Positions 9,501 through 17,701 of a stretch of 48,051 bases of DNA are shown here, piece by piece. How positions within the stretch are numbered: the stretch's first letter is position 1; every line of letters starts with the position of its first letter. The DNA lies in assembly GCA_938084455.1 (NCBI GenBank), contig CALKDX010000049.1, positions 1 to 48,051 of the forward strand. Reading direction: 5' to 3'. Both the position numbers and the translations under genes were made by a program. Source of the DNA: Candidatus Poseidoniaceae archaeon (GTDB lineage: Archaea > Thermoplasmatota > Poseidoniia > Poseidoniales > Poseidoniaceae). Below the pieces are notes generated by a model. It was given only the letters and a program-made list of their open reading frames with translations, was not told the origin of the DNA and searched no databases.

Positions 9501-11663
9501 CCCGAGCGAATGGCCATCGCTCCGCTTGATGACGGCTATGAAGCAGCAAGTTCTCAGCAAGAAATCAAGATCATGGTCAACGATGATGTTGGTCACCCGA
9601 TGACGCTCGATCTCATGTATTGGGTCGAAGCAGACCATGACAGCAACAGAAATGGTGAAGCCGATCTGGAAGAATACGCAACAAAGAGCGTGCACAACAC
9701 AACTGAAGCGAAGAATAAGTGGTTTATCACAACCATCGATCACACTCGAAACCCCAATATGGGTCGTGTTTCATACTACTGGCAAGGTGGCGATGAGGCA
9801 GGAAACCCTCTGTTTTACTCAATGGTTGGCGACGATGATGAAATCTTCACTTTTGAATCCGAACATGGATTTGAGCATGACGACGCAACTTTCCGAACCC
9901 GGAAGGATTCCTCCGCGGTGTTCACCGGACTCGAATGGGTTGGGCATGACGACAATGCCCCAATTTTTGCAGGCATGGAGCAAGTCATTACGCTTGGATT
10001 CATTGATGCCAACACAGCCATCGATTTCGAGCATATATCACTCGTCTTTGACTTTGAGGGGCCAAACCCATTGAGAGACGCTCAACGCATCTCGTACTCT
10101 GGGATGAACGATACTTTCTGGTCGGAAAGCGAGTTCATTACCCTCATGTCCACCAGCACGATGCACCAAACAACAAATGATTCTGGCCTACCGTGGATTC
10201 AATTGACGTTCCACTTTGAAATCGGCTGGGATTGGCCTGATGAAGAGATGGGTGATGTGGCGTTGATCTACAAAGAGCGTGGTTCTGAGTATGAAGACCG
10301 TATCCTGCTTTTGGAACACACCTTCCGAGTTGAGAACGACCTCATGCTCGCTCCAAGTGATTACCTCGTTGAAGACATCAGTGAGCCACGCACCGGCCAA
10401 GTCGCAGATGGCAGCCGGGTACGCAAGGATGACCGTCTAGCCTTCACAGGAACCGTTGTCTACGAAGGCAGCAGCGTTCCTGCCCCAAGGGACGTCGGTA
10501 TTCTTGTCGAAGTGTTTGATGGAGAAAAGATGTGGAGCGATGGCTCATTGACCGAACAAGGTCATTACTCAGTCGAAGTACCACTCTCCTCGGCAACCAC
10601 GCTTCAATCCTCTCCAACCCGAACATGTTTGATTTCCATCACCAACATTCCTGGCCGTGGTGAAGACATGACCGGGACCTTGGTATCGACCACATTGCAA
10701 GTGATTGTGGATGATGCGGCACCACGTGTCGTCAAGCGCACCAGCCCGCTCAATGTCATCGATATTTCCGCAAATAACGACCTCACTTTTGTTCCAGTCG
10801 AATTCCATGGCACTGAAGATGCCGATTTGACTGGGTCGCGGCAAATGGTCCACTGGGTCATGCGGGATGCAACACGCACCGTCACCATAGGTGCTGGTTC
10901 AACGCTCCTCGGCATGCAACAAGACGGGCAGAATGTGATCTGGACTGGAGCCGTTGATTTGACAGACAATGGACGAATAACACCGCAAGCTGGTGATTTC
11001 GTTGGCTTCTATGTCACAGGCTATGACGCCGCAGGGAACCAGTTCCCTGTTGTATCCAATTCTGAAGCCAGCCCGGTTCCAGAACTTGCTGTTGACGATA
11101 CGGACTTTGAACGACAATGGATTCGACTCGGCGCCGTTGGACCTGAATTGCGTGTTCGGTCGATCGATTTGTCTGACGACCACGTCGCACCGGGTTCAGC
11201 AGTCAAGGTGAACGCACAAATCGTCAATACTGGAGGCGATACAAACCGTTCGTTCAAGGTCAGTTTCTATGCAGGCGATGCAGAGAAACCATTTGACGAA
11301 ATCACACTGTCTGGTATCGATTCCAATGAAATCATTGATGTGGACACGACATGGAATGCAGAAGATGTCGATCGAATTCGAGTTGTTGTCGACCGTGACA
11401 ACCTCATCGTCGAGGTGAACGATGATGACAACAGCGCAGAACATTCAGTCGATCTTGCTTATCCAAAGTACCTTGGCTGGTTCGATTCACCTCGTGAAAA
11501 CCCACTTGCTTGGATTTTCATCGTCACATCAATTCTCGTGCTCATTGGCGTTGCAACCATCGCTTCACGCACAACCATCGATCACAGTGGCGGCCTCTTT
11601 GATGAGGAAGAAGACTGGGACGAAGATGAAGATGATGACGAAGATGAATACGATGACGATTGA
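6564..11663 (+). CDS. Giant secreted, membrane-anchored surface protein with CARDB domain and acidic cytoplasmic tail
   Basis: Signal peptide MRKAIFLTLIFLTSLMAPIAAGA; Ser/Thr/Asn-rich ectodomain; CARDB-like HVAPGSAVKVNAQIVNTGGDTNRSFKVSFYAGD...; TM NPLAWIFIVTSILVLIGVATIAS; tail DEEEDWDEDEDDDEDEYDDD. Confidence 0.8.
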   Translation: MRKAIFLTLIFLTSLMAPIAAGATTETQFQNGTTSYTHTFSGSGNGSAGDLSIPFGAEVTSAEFKLRGDASRTTYTNFTTNAHFGGSGDGTWSGSPPSPFTSGSRQNINVDSREMELKGNPSDSGIDLGRTQQIQSKGSAVQNTTGQFIANGDQGYTGLTKVFPQLSVSTTASWNYIGVVVMIDDEYHVMRYTSSGLYQLPTILRINATTGAYIGTANINTNGCSSSQYYKMSDAVVDGNNVYTAHGSYYYLTKWSVSSSMQWKCEQSWSFSPNYVTGVDIDESTGKMWVSTYSYQAQAHYLNEVNKNTPNSVNGTWTLGSTSTIPTQYGAGLVVNYPTIIYNEYDQSYKSGTYTYDSYHHYFTFNGNFIEHMGVKPITEGGHYGLVEADGGKLSFSCSHYSTAYCPSSYRHKIFHHGDGALFDARTPTSTSNLIVGTAISISKPISEYEVKSVLGYLPSGTSIVVELSNDGGTTWRTVNAGQTVIFSSPSNSLLWRATLNGTASATPILDGIGVEYTTSYVNSAYMYVNQYVGSGTQTTVAATLTWNSTTPSGTSIRVNYGYSSSNTCTSGSTGVQTWTTAQSGQTKSLSPTGYYMCLRVELSSSNSQSTPSISNISVAQHADAPEEAGIEIGGLLDPDKPYDWTTPTCWKMPASNGALMGPITVTHLTVSGGVNNLLKCLNDRIPDTGAGIANLSIGLVSSSSGVLELQSFSVTYTVNTINLDIQIPVGEILHERLQPYEVVTRHIIGEDATSMSEATLTLQTKSIAKNPTMTWQNGDVFPDPNDPEDYIEMDASSWSAENNGILEIHWIFHVTSEFPDQSGVRFKTGCLDNSGSAGYSPLDLLSDDTMEVNRSFGLGWLKVRDNDGRLTMDDVPDNSWVAAGETLYFQGAMWFHNTEDAPKDSAFDVRISRNGWVESTARDTTNNNGTFFIGIDLPAIDVPDGLTYEVQTYNERDPTHVMASNADWQRTYKVDATAPERMAIAPLDDGYEAASSQQEIKIMVNDDVGHPMTLDLMYWVEADHDSNRNGEADLEEYATKSVHNTTEAKNKWFITTIDHTRNPNMGRVSYYWQGGDEAGNPLFYSMVGDDDEIFTFESEHGFEHDDATFRTRKDSSAVFTGLEWVGHDDNAPIFAGMEQVITLGFIDANTAIDFEHISLVFDFEGPNPLRDAQRISYSGMNDTFWSESEFITLMSTSTMHQTTNDSGLPWIQLTFHFEIGWDWPDEEMGDVALIYKERGSEYEDRILLLEHTFRVENDLMLAPSDYLVEDISEPRTGQVADGSRVRKDDRLAFTGTVVYEGSSVPAPRDVGILVEVFDGEKMWSDGSLTEQGHYSVEVPLSSATTLQSSPTRTCLISITNIPGRGEDMTGTLVSTTLQVIVDDAAPRVVKRTSPLNVIDISANNDLTFVPVEFHGTEDADLTGSRQMVHWVMRDATRTVTIGAGSTLLGMQQDGQNVIWTGAVDLTDNGRITPQAGDFVGFYVTGYDAAGNQFPVVSNSEASPVPELAVDDTDFERQWIRLGAVGPELRVRSIDLSDDHVAPGSAVKVNAQIVNTGGDTNRSFKVSFYAGDAEKPFDEITLSGIDSNEIIDVDTTWNAEDVDRIRVVVDRDNLIVEVNDDDNSAEHSVDLAYPKYLGWFDSPRENPLAWIFIVTSILVLIGVATIASRTTIDHSGGLFDEEEDWDEDEDDDEDEYDDD

Positions 11664-11762
11664 TTGAAAATCACCCGATTTTCCAGTCATCTGATGCTCT
11701 GAAGCACTGCAAATCCTCAAAAGAGGTCGGCATGAGGACCACTCGAAGAGGGTGGGGAGACT

Positions 11763-14700
11763 ATGTCTGGCGTATTTTCTATCCTCGATGATCGCTTAGC
11801 GGCATCACTGAACGAACGTGGCTGGAAACCAACGCCCGTGCAAACTGAGGCACTTCCCTCCCTCTGCGCCGGCGAAGACCGAATTATCATCGCCCCAACG
11901 GGATCTGGAAAGACCCTCAGCGCTGTATTGCCTGTGCTCCATCGATGCTTGACTGAAGAGTGGGACCCGCTCGCAATCCTCTACATTACGCCCTTACGTG
12001 CTCTCAATCGAGACGTGGACCGAAGGCTTGAGGAAATTTCGAGCGCTGTCGGGCTTAAGGTTGGGTTGAGGCACGGTGACACGACTCAGAGCGAACGAAC
12101 AAGACAGACCAGAAAACCCCCGCACTTGCTTGTTACCACTCCTGAAACATTTCAGTTGATGTTCACCGGAAAAAATTTGAGAAAATTGTTGAAAAGCGTG
12201 CGCGCAGTCATCGTCGACGAAGTTCACGATTTGGCTGCAAGTGAACGTGGCTGGCAATTATCACTTGGTTTAGCGCGCTTAGAGGCGTTGTCCGGACATC
12301 GTGTTCAACGCATCGGATTATCAGCCACTGTCGGGAACCCCGAAGAAGTCGCTCAGTGGCTTTCTCCAGGCCGTGGAAAAGCAATCATTGCAATGGGTGA
12401 GCGCAGTACAGATTTGACGGTTGAATGCGCACAACCACTGGCAGAGGATGAAGTCGGAGGAATCGAAATGGGTGTTACACCGAGGGTTCACGCAAGTTTT
12501 CGCCGTCTCATCGAGGTGTTGAGAACCGAGCCTCCGTGCTTGGTGTTTGTCAACAGCCGAAACGATGCCGAAACCATCGCCAATCGATTGCAAAGCATGG
12601 CACCAGACGTGCAAATAGGAGTTCACCATGGGTCACTGGCTGCGGACACCCGCCAAGATATGGAAGACCGGTTGAGGGCTGGAGAATTAGCAGGACTTGT
12701 CTGTACCTCGAGCCTCGAATTAGGTATCGACGTGGGAAAAATTCAACGCATTGTCCAAGTCAAAAGCCCACGTTCTGTCGATCGTATGCTCCAGCGGGTT
12801 GGACGGGCAGACCACCGACTTGGCGGTGTTGGGAGGGGCCATCTCTTGGCATGGGACGCCGATGAGATCGCAGAAGGTGCTGTTGTGGCCCGAAAGGCAA
12901 TGTTGGGTGAAATCGAACCTGTTCAATGGCGACAACGCCCAAAAGCAGTTGTAGCGAACCAGCTTGTGCTCATGGCTCATTCACACAACGCCGTTCCCAT
13001 CGACACTGCCACTGAAATCATTGGTAACGCAAGTCAATTCGAAGGATGGGTGCGCCATGACACTGAAGCCATTCTCAAGGTGCTAGCAGACAGTTGGATC
13101 ATCCGCCATACACCCGATCCAAAGGAAGTACCGTGGTACCGTTGGCCTGCGAAAGTCTACGCCCTTGCACAATCTGAGGCTGCTGCGAAGAAACTCAAAC
13201 TTCCTGAGGAACGCCCAAGGTACAATGTTCCCGATGAAGAAATCTCAAACGACCTCAAGAGTTTGCAAGTCCCCGTACCTGCACTGTTTGCCAAGGGCTG
13301 GTTTTCCACCGCAGGCCGTACACGACAATGGGTGAGCAATCACTTGTCCATGATTCCCGACAAGCAGTCCTATCGCGTTCGCGACGCCGTAACTCGGAGG
13401 AGTTTGGGCAACGTCGACGAAGCCTTCGTTCTTTCACTCAACGACAGCGGTGAAGACGATGACGGCCATCGAAGGCAATTTGTCATGGCCGGCCGCACAT
13501 GGATGATCATCGATGCGGACCCTGAGCAATCAGAATTGCTCGTGACCCCTGTCTCTGATCAGGCAAATGCACCGCAGTGGGTTGGTGAATTGCCTCCAGT
13601 GCCCAAGGCAATCGCTCGCGATATTGGAAGGCTACGAGGTTTGGTAGCGATGGACATAGGTGCCTACGAGACGCCTCCATTTTCTGAATCAGAGGTTGTT
13701 GATGTGAACGGCATCTTCGCAGACCGTTTCTCGACGCTCAAAGAACATCCAATCGACGACGAGGCCCTCGGCTTGCTCGCCGAAACCATCACCAATCACC
13801 TCGAGGTGACCGGCGTTCTGGCTACGGATCGAAAAATCACCATTGAGGAGCGAGAGGACGCTATCGTCATCAATTCGTGCCATGGCTCAAGAATCAACGA
13901 AGCGATTGGACACTTTCTTATGGCCATGGCTTCAACCAAAACTGGAAAATGGGGCCGATTGGTCAATGAACCAACTCGAATCAGTCTTCAAACTGGTGAA
14001 ATTCATGCTGACCATATCGTTGGTTGGCTCACTGAAACTCCACCTGACGCTTTGCAAGGATTGCTGAGCGTGACGTTACCAAATTCAAGGCAGGTGCGTT
14101 GGCGCTTTGCACAGGTCGCCAAAACATTCGGTATTCTTCGCCATGGGGTCGATCCACGGAAAATCAACCTCCAAGCATTGCTGCGTAAGTACCGTGGTAC
14201 GGTTGTAATGGAGGAGGTGCTCGACAAGTTGTTTCACGAGCGAATGGATGTGCTTGGTGCAAGAGATGTCTTGCACGCTATCCAATCGGGGTTGATCGAA
14301 ATCGAAATTTCACCGACTGGGCCGATGGGTGTCTCAAACCGCTCGAGTCGCGACTTGCTCCTCCCGAATTGGGATAACGCTGCAGTTCGTGAAAAGTTAC
14401 GAACCCGTTTGGTCAATGAACGTGCGGTATTATGCTGCCTTCGCTGTAAGAATGTTCGACGGTTCAGAGTCGCTCGTTTCAAGGAAATCGAGGGCATCAA
14501 AAAGTGCACAAAGTGCTCGGGCACAATGTTAGCTTGCGCTCGTGAGGGAATGCAAGCGATGCTCGAAGGGTGGGTTGCGTCTGAGGATGAAAAGGACCAA
14601 GGGCGAATGATGAAAAACGCTGACTTGGTTCAAAGCAGAGGCTACGAGGCTGTCTTGTGCTTGATGGGGCGAGGAGTTGGTGAAGCAACCGCACAGCGCC

Positions 14701-14798
14701 TGTTGAGACGGACTCAACGCAACAATACGGAAGGTCTGCTTGAAGCGATTCACAATGCAGAGATTGAATACGCTCGAACCCGTAGATTTTGGGCTTAA
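11763..14798 (+). CDS. lhr: Lhr-like DEAD/DEAH-box helicase with C-terminal zinc-ribbon-like Cys pairs
   Basis: Q-motif region PTPVQTEALP, APTGSGKT, DEVHDL, GLSATVGNPEEVAQWL, LVFVNSRNDAETIA, GIDVGKIQRIVQVKSPRSVDRMLQRVGRADHR; CLRCKN...CTKCSGTM. Confidence 0.85.
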   Translation: MSGVFSILDDRLAASLNERGWKPTPVQTEALPSLCAGEDRIIIAPTGSGKTLSAVLPVLHRCLTEEWDPLAILYITPLRALNRDVDRRLEEISSAVGLKVGLRHGDTTQSERTRQTRKPPHLLVTTPETFQLMFTGKNLRKLLKSVRAVIVDEVHDLAASERGWQLSLGLARLEALSGHRVQRIGLSATVGNPEEVAQWLSPGRGKAIIAMGERSTDLTVECAQPLAEDEVGGIEMGVTPRVHASFRRLIEVLRTEPPCLVFVNSRNDAETIANRLQSMAPDVQIGVHHGSLAADTRQDMEDRLRAGELAGLVCTSSLELGIDVGKIQRIVQVKSPRSVDRMLQRVGRADHRLGGVGRGHLLAWDADEIAEGAVVARKAMLGEIEPVQWRQRPKAVVANQLVLMAHSHNAVPIDTATEIIGNASQFEGWVRHDTEAILKVLADSWIIRHTPDPKEVPWYRWPAKVYALAQSEAAAKKLKLPEERPRYNVPDEEISNDLKSLQVPVPALFAKGWFSTAGRTRQWVSNHLSMIPDKQSYRVRDAVTRRSLGNVDEAFVLSLNDSGEDDDGHRRQFVMAGRTWMIIDADPEQSELLVTPVSDQANAPQWVGELPPVPKAIARDIGRLRGLVAMDIGAYETPPFSESEVVDVNGIFADRFSTLKEHPIDDEALGLLAETITNHLEVTGVLATDRKITIEEREDAIVINSCHGSRINEAIGHFLMAMASTKTGKWGRLVNEPTRISLQTGEIHADHIVGWLTETPPDALQGLLSVTLPNSRQVRWRFAQVAKTFGILRHGVDPRKINLQALLRKYRGTVVMEEVLDKLFHERMDVLGARDVLHAIQSGLIEIEISPTGPMGVSNRSSRDLLLPNWDNAAVREKLRTRLVNERAVLCCLRCKNVRRFRVARFKEIEGIKKCTKCSGTMLACAREGMQAMLEGWVASEDEKDQGRMMKNADLVQSRGYEAVLCLMGRGVGEATAQRLLRRTQRNNTEGLLEAIHNAEIEYARTRRFWA

Positions 14799-15745
14799 TT
14801 TGGCAATTCTAAGGCGTTGATGGCAACCGAAGCGGCAACAACATCACCATCTTCCCACCAATCAACAGCGATGAAGGTTGGTCGCTTGCCATGTTGAATC
14901 CAGCATTCTTTCGCTCGTTCAATCAAGAAATCGATGTTGTTTGCCTCATCCCCTCTGCTCGGATCCGAAAGACCGAGTGGACCTCGAAGCCAGTTGTTCA
15001 TGTGATAGACCTCTTGTTCCGGATCGCCTCGAAGTGGGTCGCAGTTCATGTCTTCTGTGTTCTCTTCCGCAAAATTAGTGGTCCAACTGTGGGTCAAGAA
15101 ATCGTGCACCCAAGGATGTGCAGGATCTGCTGATTGTTCCCAAAACACAACCAGTGGGGTTCGGTCCTCAAGCATGGTTGCAAGGGTTGGCCATGGTTCA
15201 TTCATGGTGTGATAAAACACCAAATCATACAGCCCTGACTGTTCCATCACTGCTTTTAGATGGTCGGCTTGAACATAATTTTCCACCAACAAGGTCACCA
15301 CATCATTTGGTGCGTCTTGCATGAGAGCGTTGAGTTGTGAAAGCCAGGTCACTGCGTTGACGGTTCCATACGTACAGGGGCTGAACCCTCGATCATCGTC
15401 ACCGTGGCAAAGGCGAACCGTTTCGACTCGTTCGTCACCAAGAACCTCGTAATGCGTGTCAATCATGAACGCACGGATTCCAGCGTTCCATTGCGCCAAT
15501 AGGCCAGTCTGGTGGTTTGCCGCTGGATAGTAAATCCCATCTTCATGTGTGGAAAACGCATTGTGCGTTTCGGGGAATGTGACATCATCATAGGTGCGGT
15601 CGCACAAAAGAACCATCCCATTGCATTCGGTTCCATCCGGGATTGGTACCTCTTCATTCACAGCGGTTCGGGGTACCGTCGGGGCTACGCACCCCGAAAG
15701 TAGCATGAGCACAATGAGGCCGCCTGCAACAACCCCTCCTCTCAT
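14795..15745 (-). CDS. Lipoprotein with PI-PLC-like phosphodiesterase (TIM barrel) domain
   Basis: Lipobox LMLLSGCVAP; catalytic-type motifs PETHNAFST, RAFMIDTHYEV, LCHGDD typical of PLC-like phosphodiesterases. Confidence 0.7.
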   Translation of the reverse strand: MRGGVVAGGLIVLMLLSGCVAPTVPRTAVNEEVPIPDGTECNGMVLLCDRTYDDVTFPETHNAFSTHEDGIYYPAANHQTGLLAQWNAGIRAFMIDTHYEVLGDERVETVRLCHGDDDRGFSPCTYGTVNAVTWLSQLNALMQDAPNDVVTLLVENYVQADHLKAVMEQSGLYDLVFYHTMNEPWPTLATMLEDRTPLVVFWEQSADPAHPWVHDFLTHSWTTNFAEENTEDMNCDPLRGDPEQEVYHMNNWLRGPLGLSDPSRGDEANNIDFLIERAKECWIQHGKRPTFIAVDWWEDGDVVAASVAINALELPN

Positions 15746-15788
15746 GAGGCTCCCTTCGTGTAAGGGTGCATGAAACCCTCGGTCGGGC

Positions 15789-16241
15789 TCACTCAGGTTG
15801 AGGGTCTACGGTGCGAACCAGAACGCCTGCTTCCTTTAGCATGCCATTTGAAGTCTCAAAATCTTCCAACCAACGCTCCGGTATTTCTTGTGGTGTGGGA
15901 TACACGACCTCTCTGATGCCGGCTTGAATCAGCGAACGAGCGCAACGTGAGCATGGAGGCCATGTGACAAAGGCGGTGTTGCCCTTGAGCGAAACACCGA
16001 TCCGTGCAGCATGCATGATTGCGTTTTCTTCAGCATGACAAATCAGTGGGTATTTTTTAGCCCGGTCTGTTAGACGTTCGTTGTCGTCGCTGATGCCACG
16101 TGGAAAGCCATTGAATCCTGTTGAACGAATCTCTCTGTCTTCGCCAACAACCACACAGCCCACCTTTGTCGAGGGGTCTTTGCTCCATCCCGAAAGATGG
16201 AAGGCGAGGTCAATAAATCGCTGATCCCACTTGTCACTCAT
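15789..16241 (-). CDS. dCMP deaminase / ComEB-like cytidine deaminase-fold protein
   Basis: Zn motifs HAEENAI and PPCSRCARSLIQAGI; DPSTKVGCVVV; start taken at MSDKWDQRF. Confidence 0.85.
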   Translation of the reverse strand: MSDKWDQRFIDLAFHLSGWSKDPSTKVGCVVVGEDREIRSTGFNGFPRGISDDNERLTDRAKKYPLICHAEENAIMHAARIGVSLKGNTAFVTWPPCSRCARSLIQAGIREVVYPTPQEIPERWLEDFETSNGMLKEAGVLVRTVDPQPE

Positions 16242-16275
16242 TCCCTCACCGCTCCGCACACCAAGCAGCGTGCTA

Positions 16276-17634
16276 TCATCCCTTCGCCAGCAGCGACAGG
16301 TCGTCATCTCCGTCTAAGCCGAGTGCTTCGAGGAGATTCCCCTGTAAATACAACGAACCAAGGCTGACCACCAAGCCCACCGACGATGGAGGATGTTGGA
16401 GGAGGGTCTGAACGGCATCATTGGGTAATTTGATTGTTTGTTGAACCGAGCACTTCCATGGATATTGGGCTAATACTTGACTGTCTACGCCGGGATACCG
16501 GCCGCCCTGAGGCTCACTCAACACCACCATGTGTGGAGGATATCGCTGGCACAAATCGAGCAAGGGGGCACAAAATACGTCCAAATCATCCTGTGGCGAT
16601 GTACCGAACAGAAGACTCCAGCCGCCTTCCTCACCCTCACATGCTGCCTGAATGGTCTGTTCTAGCTCAGGCAGAACGCGTTGCAACCCTGAGGGGTTGT
16701 GAGCGGCATCAAGGAGGTATGGGTGGTGGCCGGTTGCTTGAACCGAAAGGTGCTGCATGCGCGCTGGCCACCGCACCGTTTTGTTCGCCAACAGAAGGTT
16801 CTCCTTTGGCAAATCAACGGCTGTGAACAAGGCCTCGGCCAGGATCATCGCTTCTTGACGAACAGAAGTTTCACCCGGAATCTCAACCCATTGAGTTTTT
16901 GCGGGCACTCTTGATTCGCCCAGTGAGGGTTGGCCAGCCATATTGGCTTCTTCGAGCATTGCATCTTTCACCGCAGCATCGCTTGGTTTACGAATCAACA
17001 ACCGTCCACCTGGACGGGCTATTGCTGCTTTTTCTTTGGCGATAAGAGGAAGAGAGGATCCAAGCACATCCTTGTGTTCGGCGCTTAGGGATGTCACGAG
17101 GCAAACGGTTGCCGGACCTGAACGTGTGGCGTCTTTCCTTCCGCCAAGACCAGTTTCTAGAATCAGCACCTCTACACCTGCATCGCTGGCACACTGCATC
17201 GCAACAAGGTAGGTTACTTCGAAGAAGGTGAGAGGTATTTCGGGTTCTTGTTTCGAAGCGCTACGAACCTTGCTCACGGCTCGATTAAACGAGGGAGCGT
17301 CAATTGGAATCCCATTGAAGCGTATGCGCTCTTCTACTCGCACCAAATGAGGGGATGAAAAGAACAGATTTGAAACTCCAGAAAGCGACAAGGACCCCGC
17401 CATCAGGGCGCAAACTGTGCCTTTGCCGTTGCTTCCTGCGACGTGGATGATGTGCTCGGGCTGATGAGGCAGCCTAAGTCGCTCCAACGCAGCCTTTGTG
17501 TGGTTCAAGCCGAAGGTCATGCCTCTATTTTTCGTGCTGTTTAACCACGTTCGAACTTCGTCCAAAAAAAGCCCCCTCCGGTTGTTGGATAACCCCTTGG
17601 TGAATAGCCTCTTGCCTTTCGACATCAACACCAT
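16276..17634 (-). CDS. folC: Folylpolyglutamate synthase / dihydrofolate synthase (Mur ligase fold)
   Basis: HVAGSNGKGTVCALMAGSL, SSPHLVRVEERIRFNG, LETGLGGRKDATR, YLLDAAHNPSGL; start uncertain (in-frame M at 17634 or 17625). Confidence 0.85.
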   Translation of the reverse strand: MVLMSKGKRLFTKGLSNNRRGLFLDEVRTWLNSTKNRGMTFGLNHTKAALERLRLPHQPEHIIHVAGSNGKGTVCALMAGSLSLSGVSNLFFSSPHLVRVEERIRFNGIPIDAPSFNRAVSKVRSASKQEPEIPLTFFEVTYLVAMQCASDAGVEVLILETGLGGRKDATRSGPATVCLVTSLSAEHKDVLGSSLPLIAKEKAAIARPGGRLLIRKPSDAAVKDAMLEEANMAGQPSLGESRVPAKTQWVEIPGETSVRQEAMILAEALFTAVDLPKENLLLANKTVRWPARMQHLSVQATGHHPYLLDAAHNPSGLQRVLPELEQTIQAACEGEEGGWSLLFGTSPQDDLDVFCAPLLDLCQRYPPHMVVLSEPQGGRYPGVDSQVLAQYPWKCSVQQTIKLPNDAVQTLLQHPPSSVGLVVSLGSLYLQGNLLEALGLDGDDDLSLLAKG

Positions 17635-17701
17635 TGTATCGCCCCCGTAGGGGGCGTATGGAATCACCATGCTGATATGGGAACGCACGCTCCGATAGGG
17701 C

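Noticed and set aside
9084-9743. 219-aa minus-strand ORF within the giant surface protein
   Set aside because: Antisense to a long signal-peptide-bearing CDS; Cys/Val-rich shadow translation without domain signature
15667-15703. TTCGGGGT...ACCCCGAA inverted repeat
   Set aside because: 8-bp arms but located in the coding sequence for the lipoprotein signal/linker region with a 16-nt loop; likely coincidental
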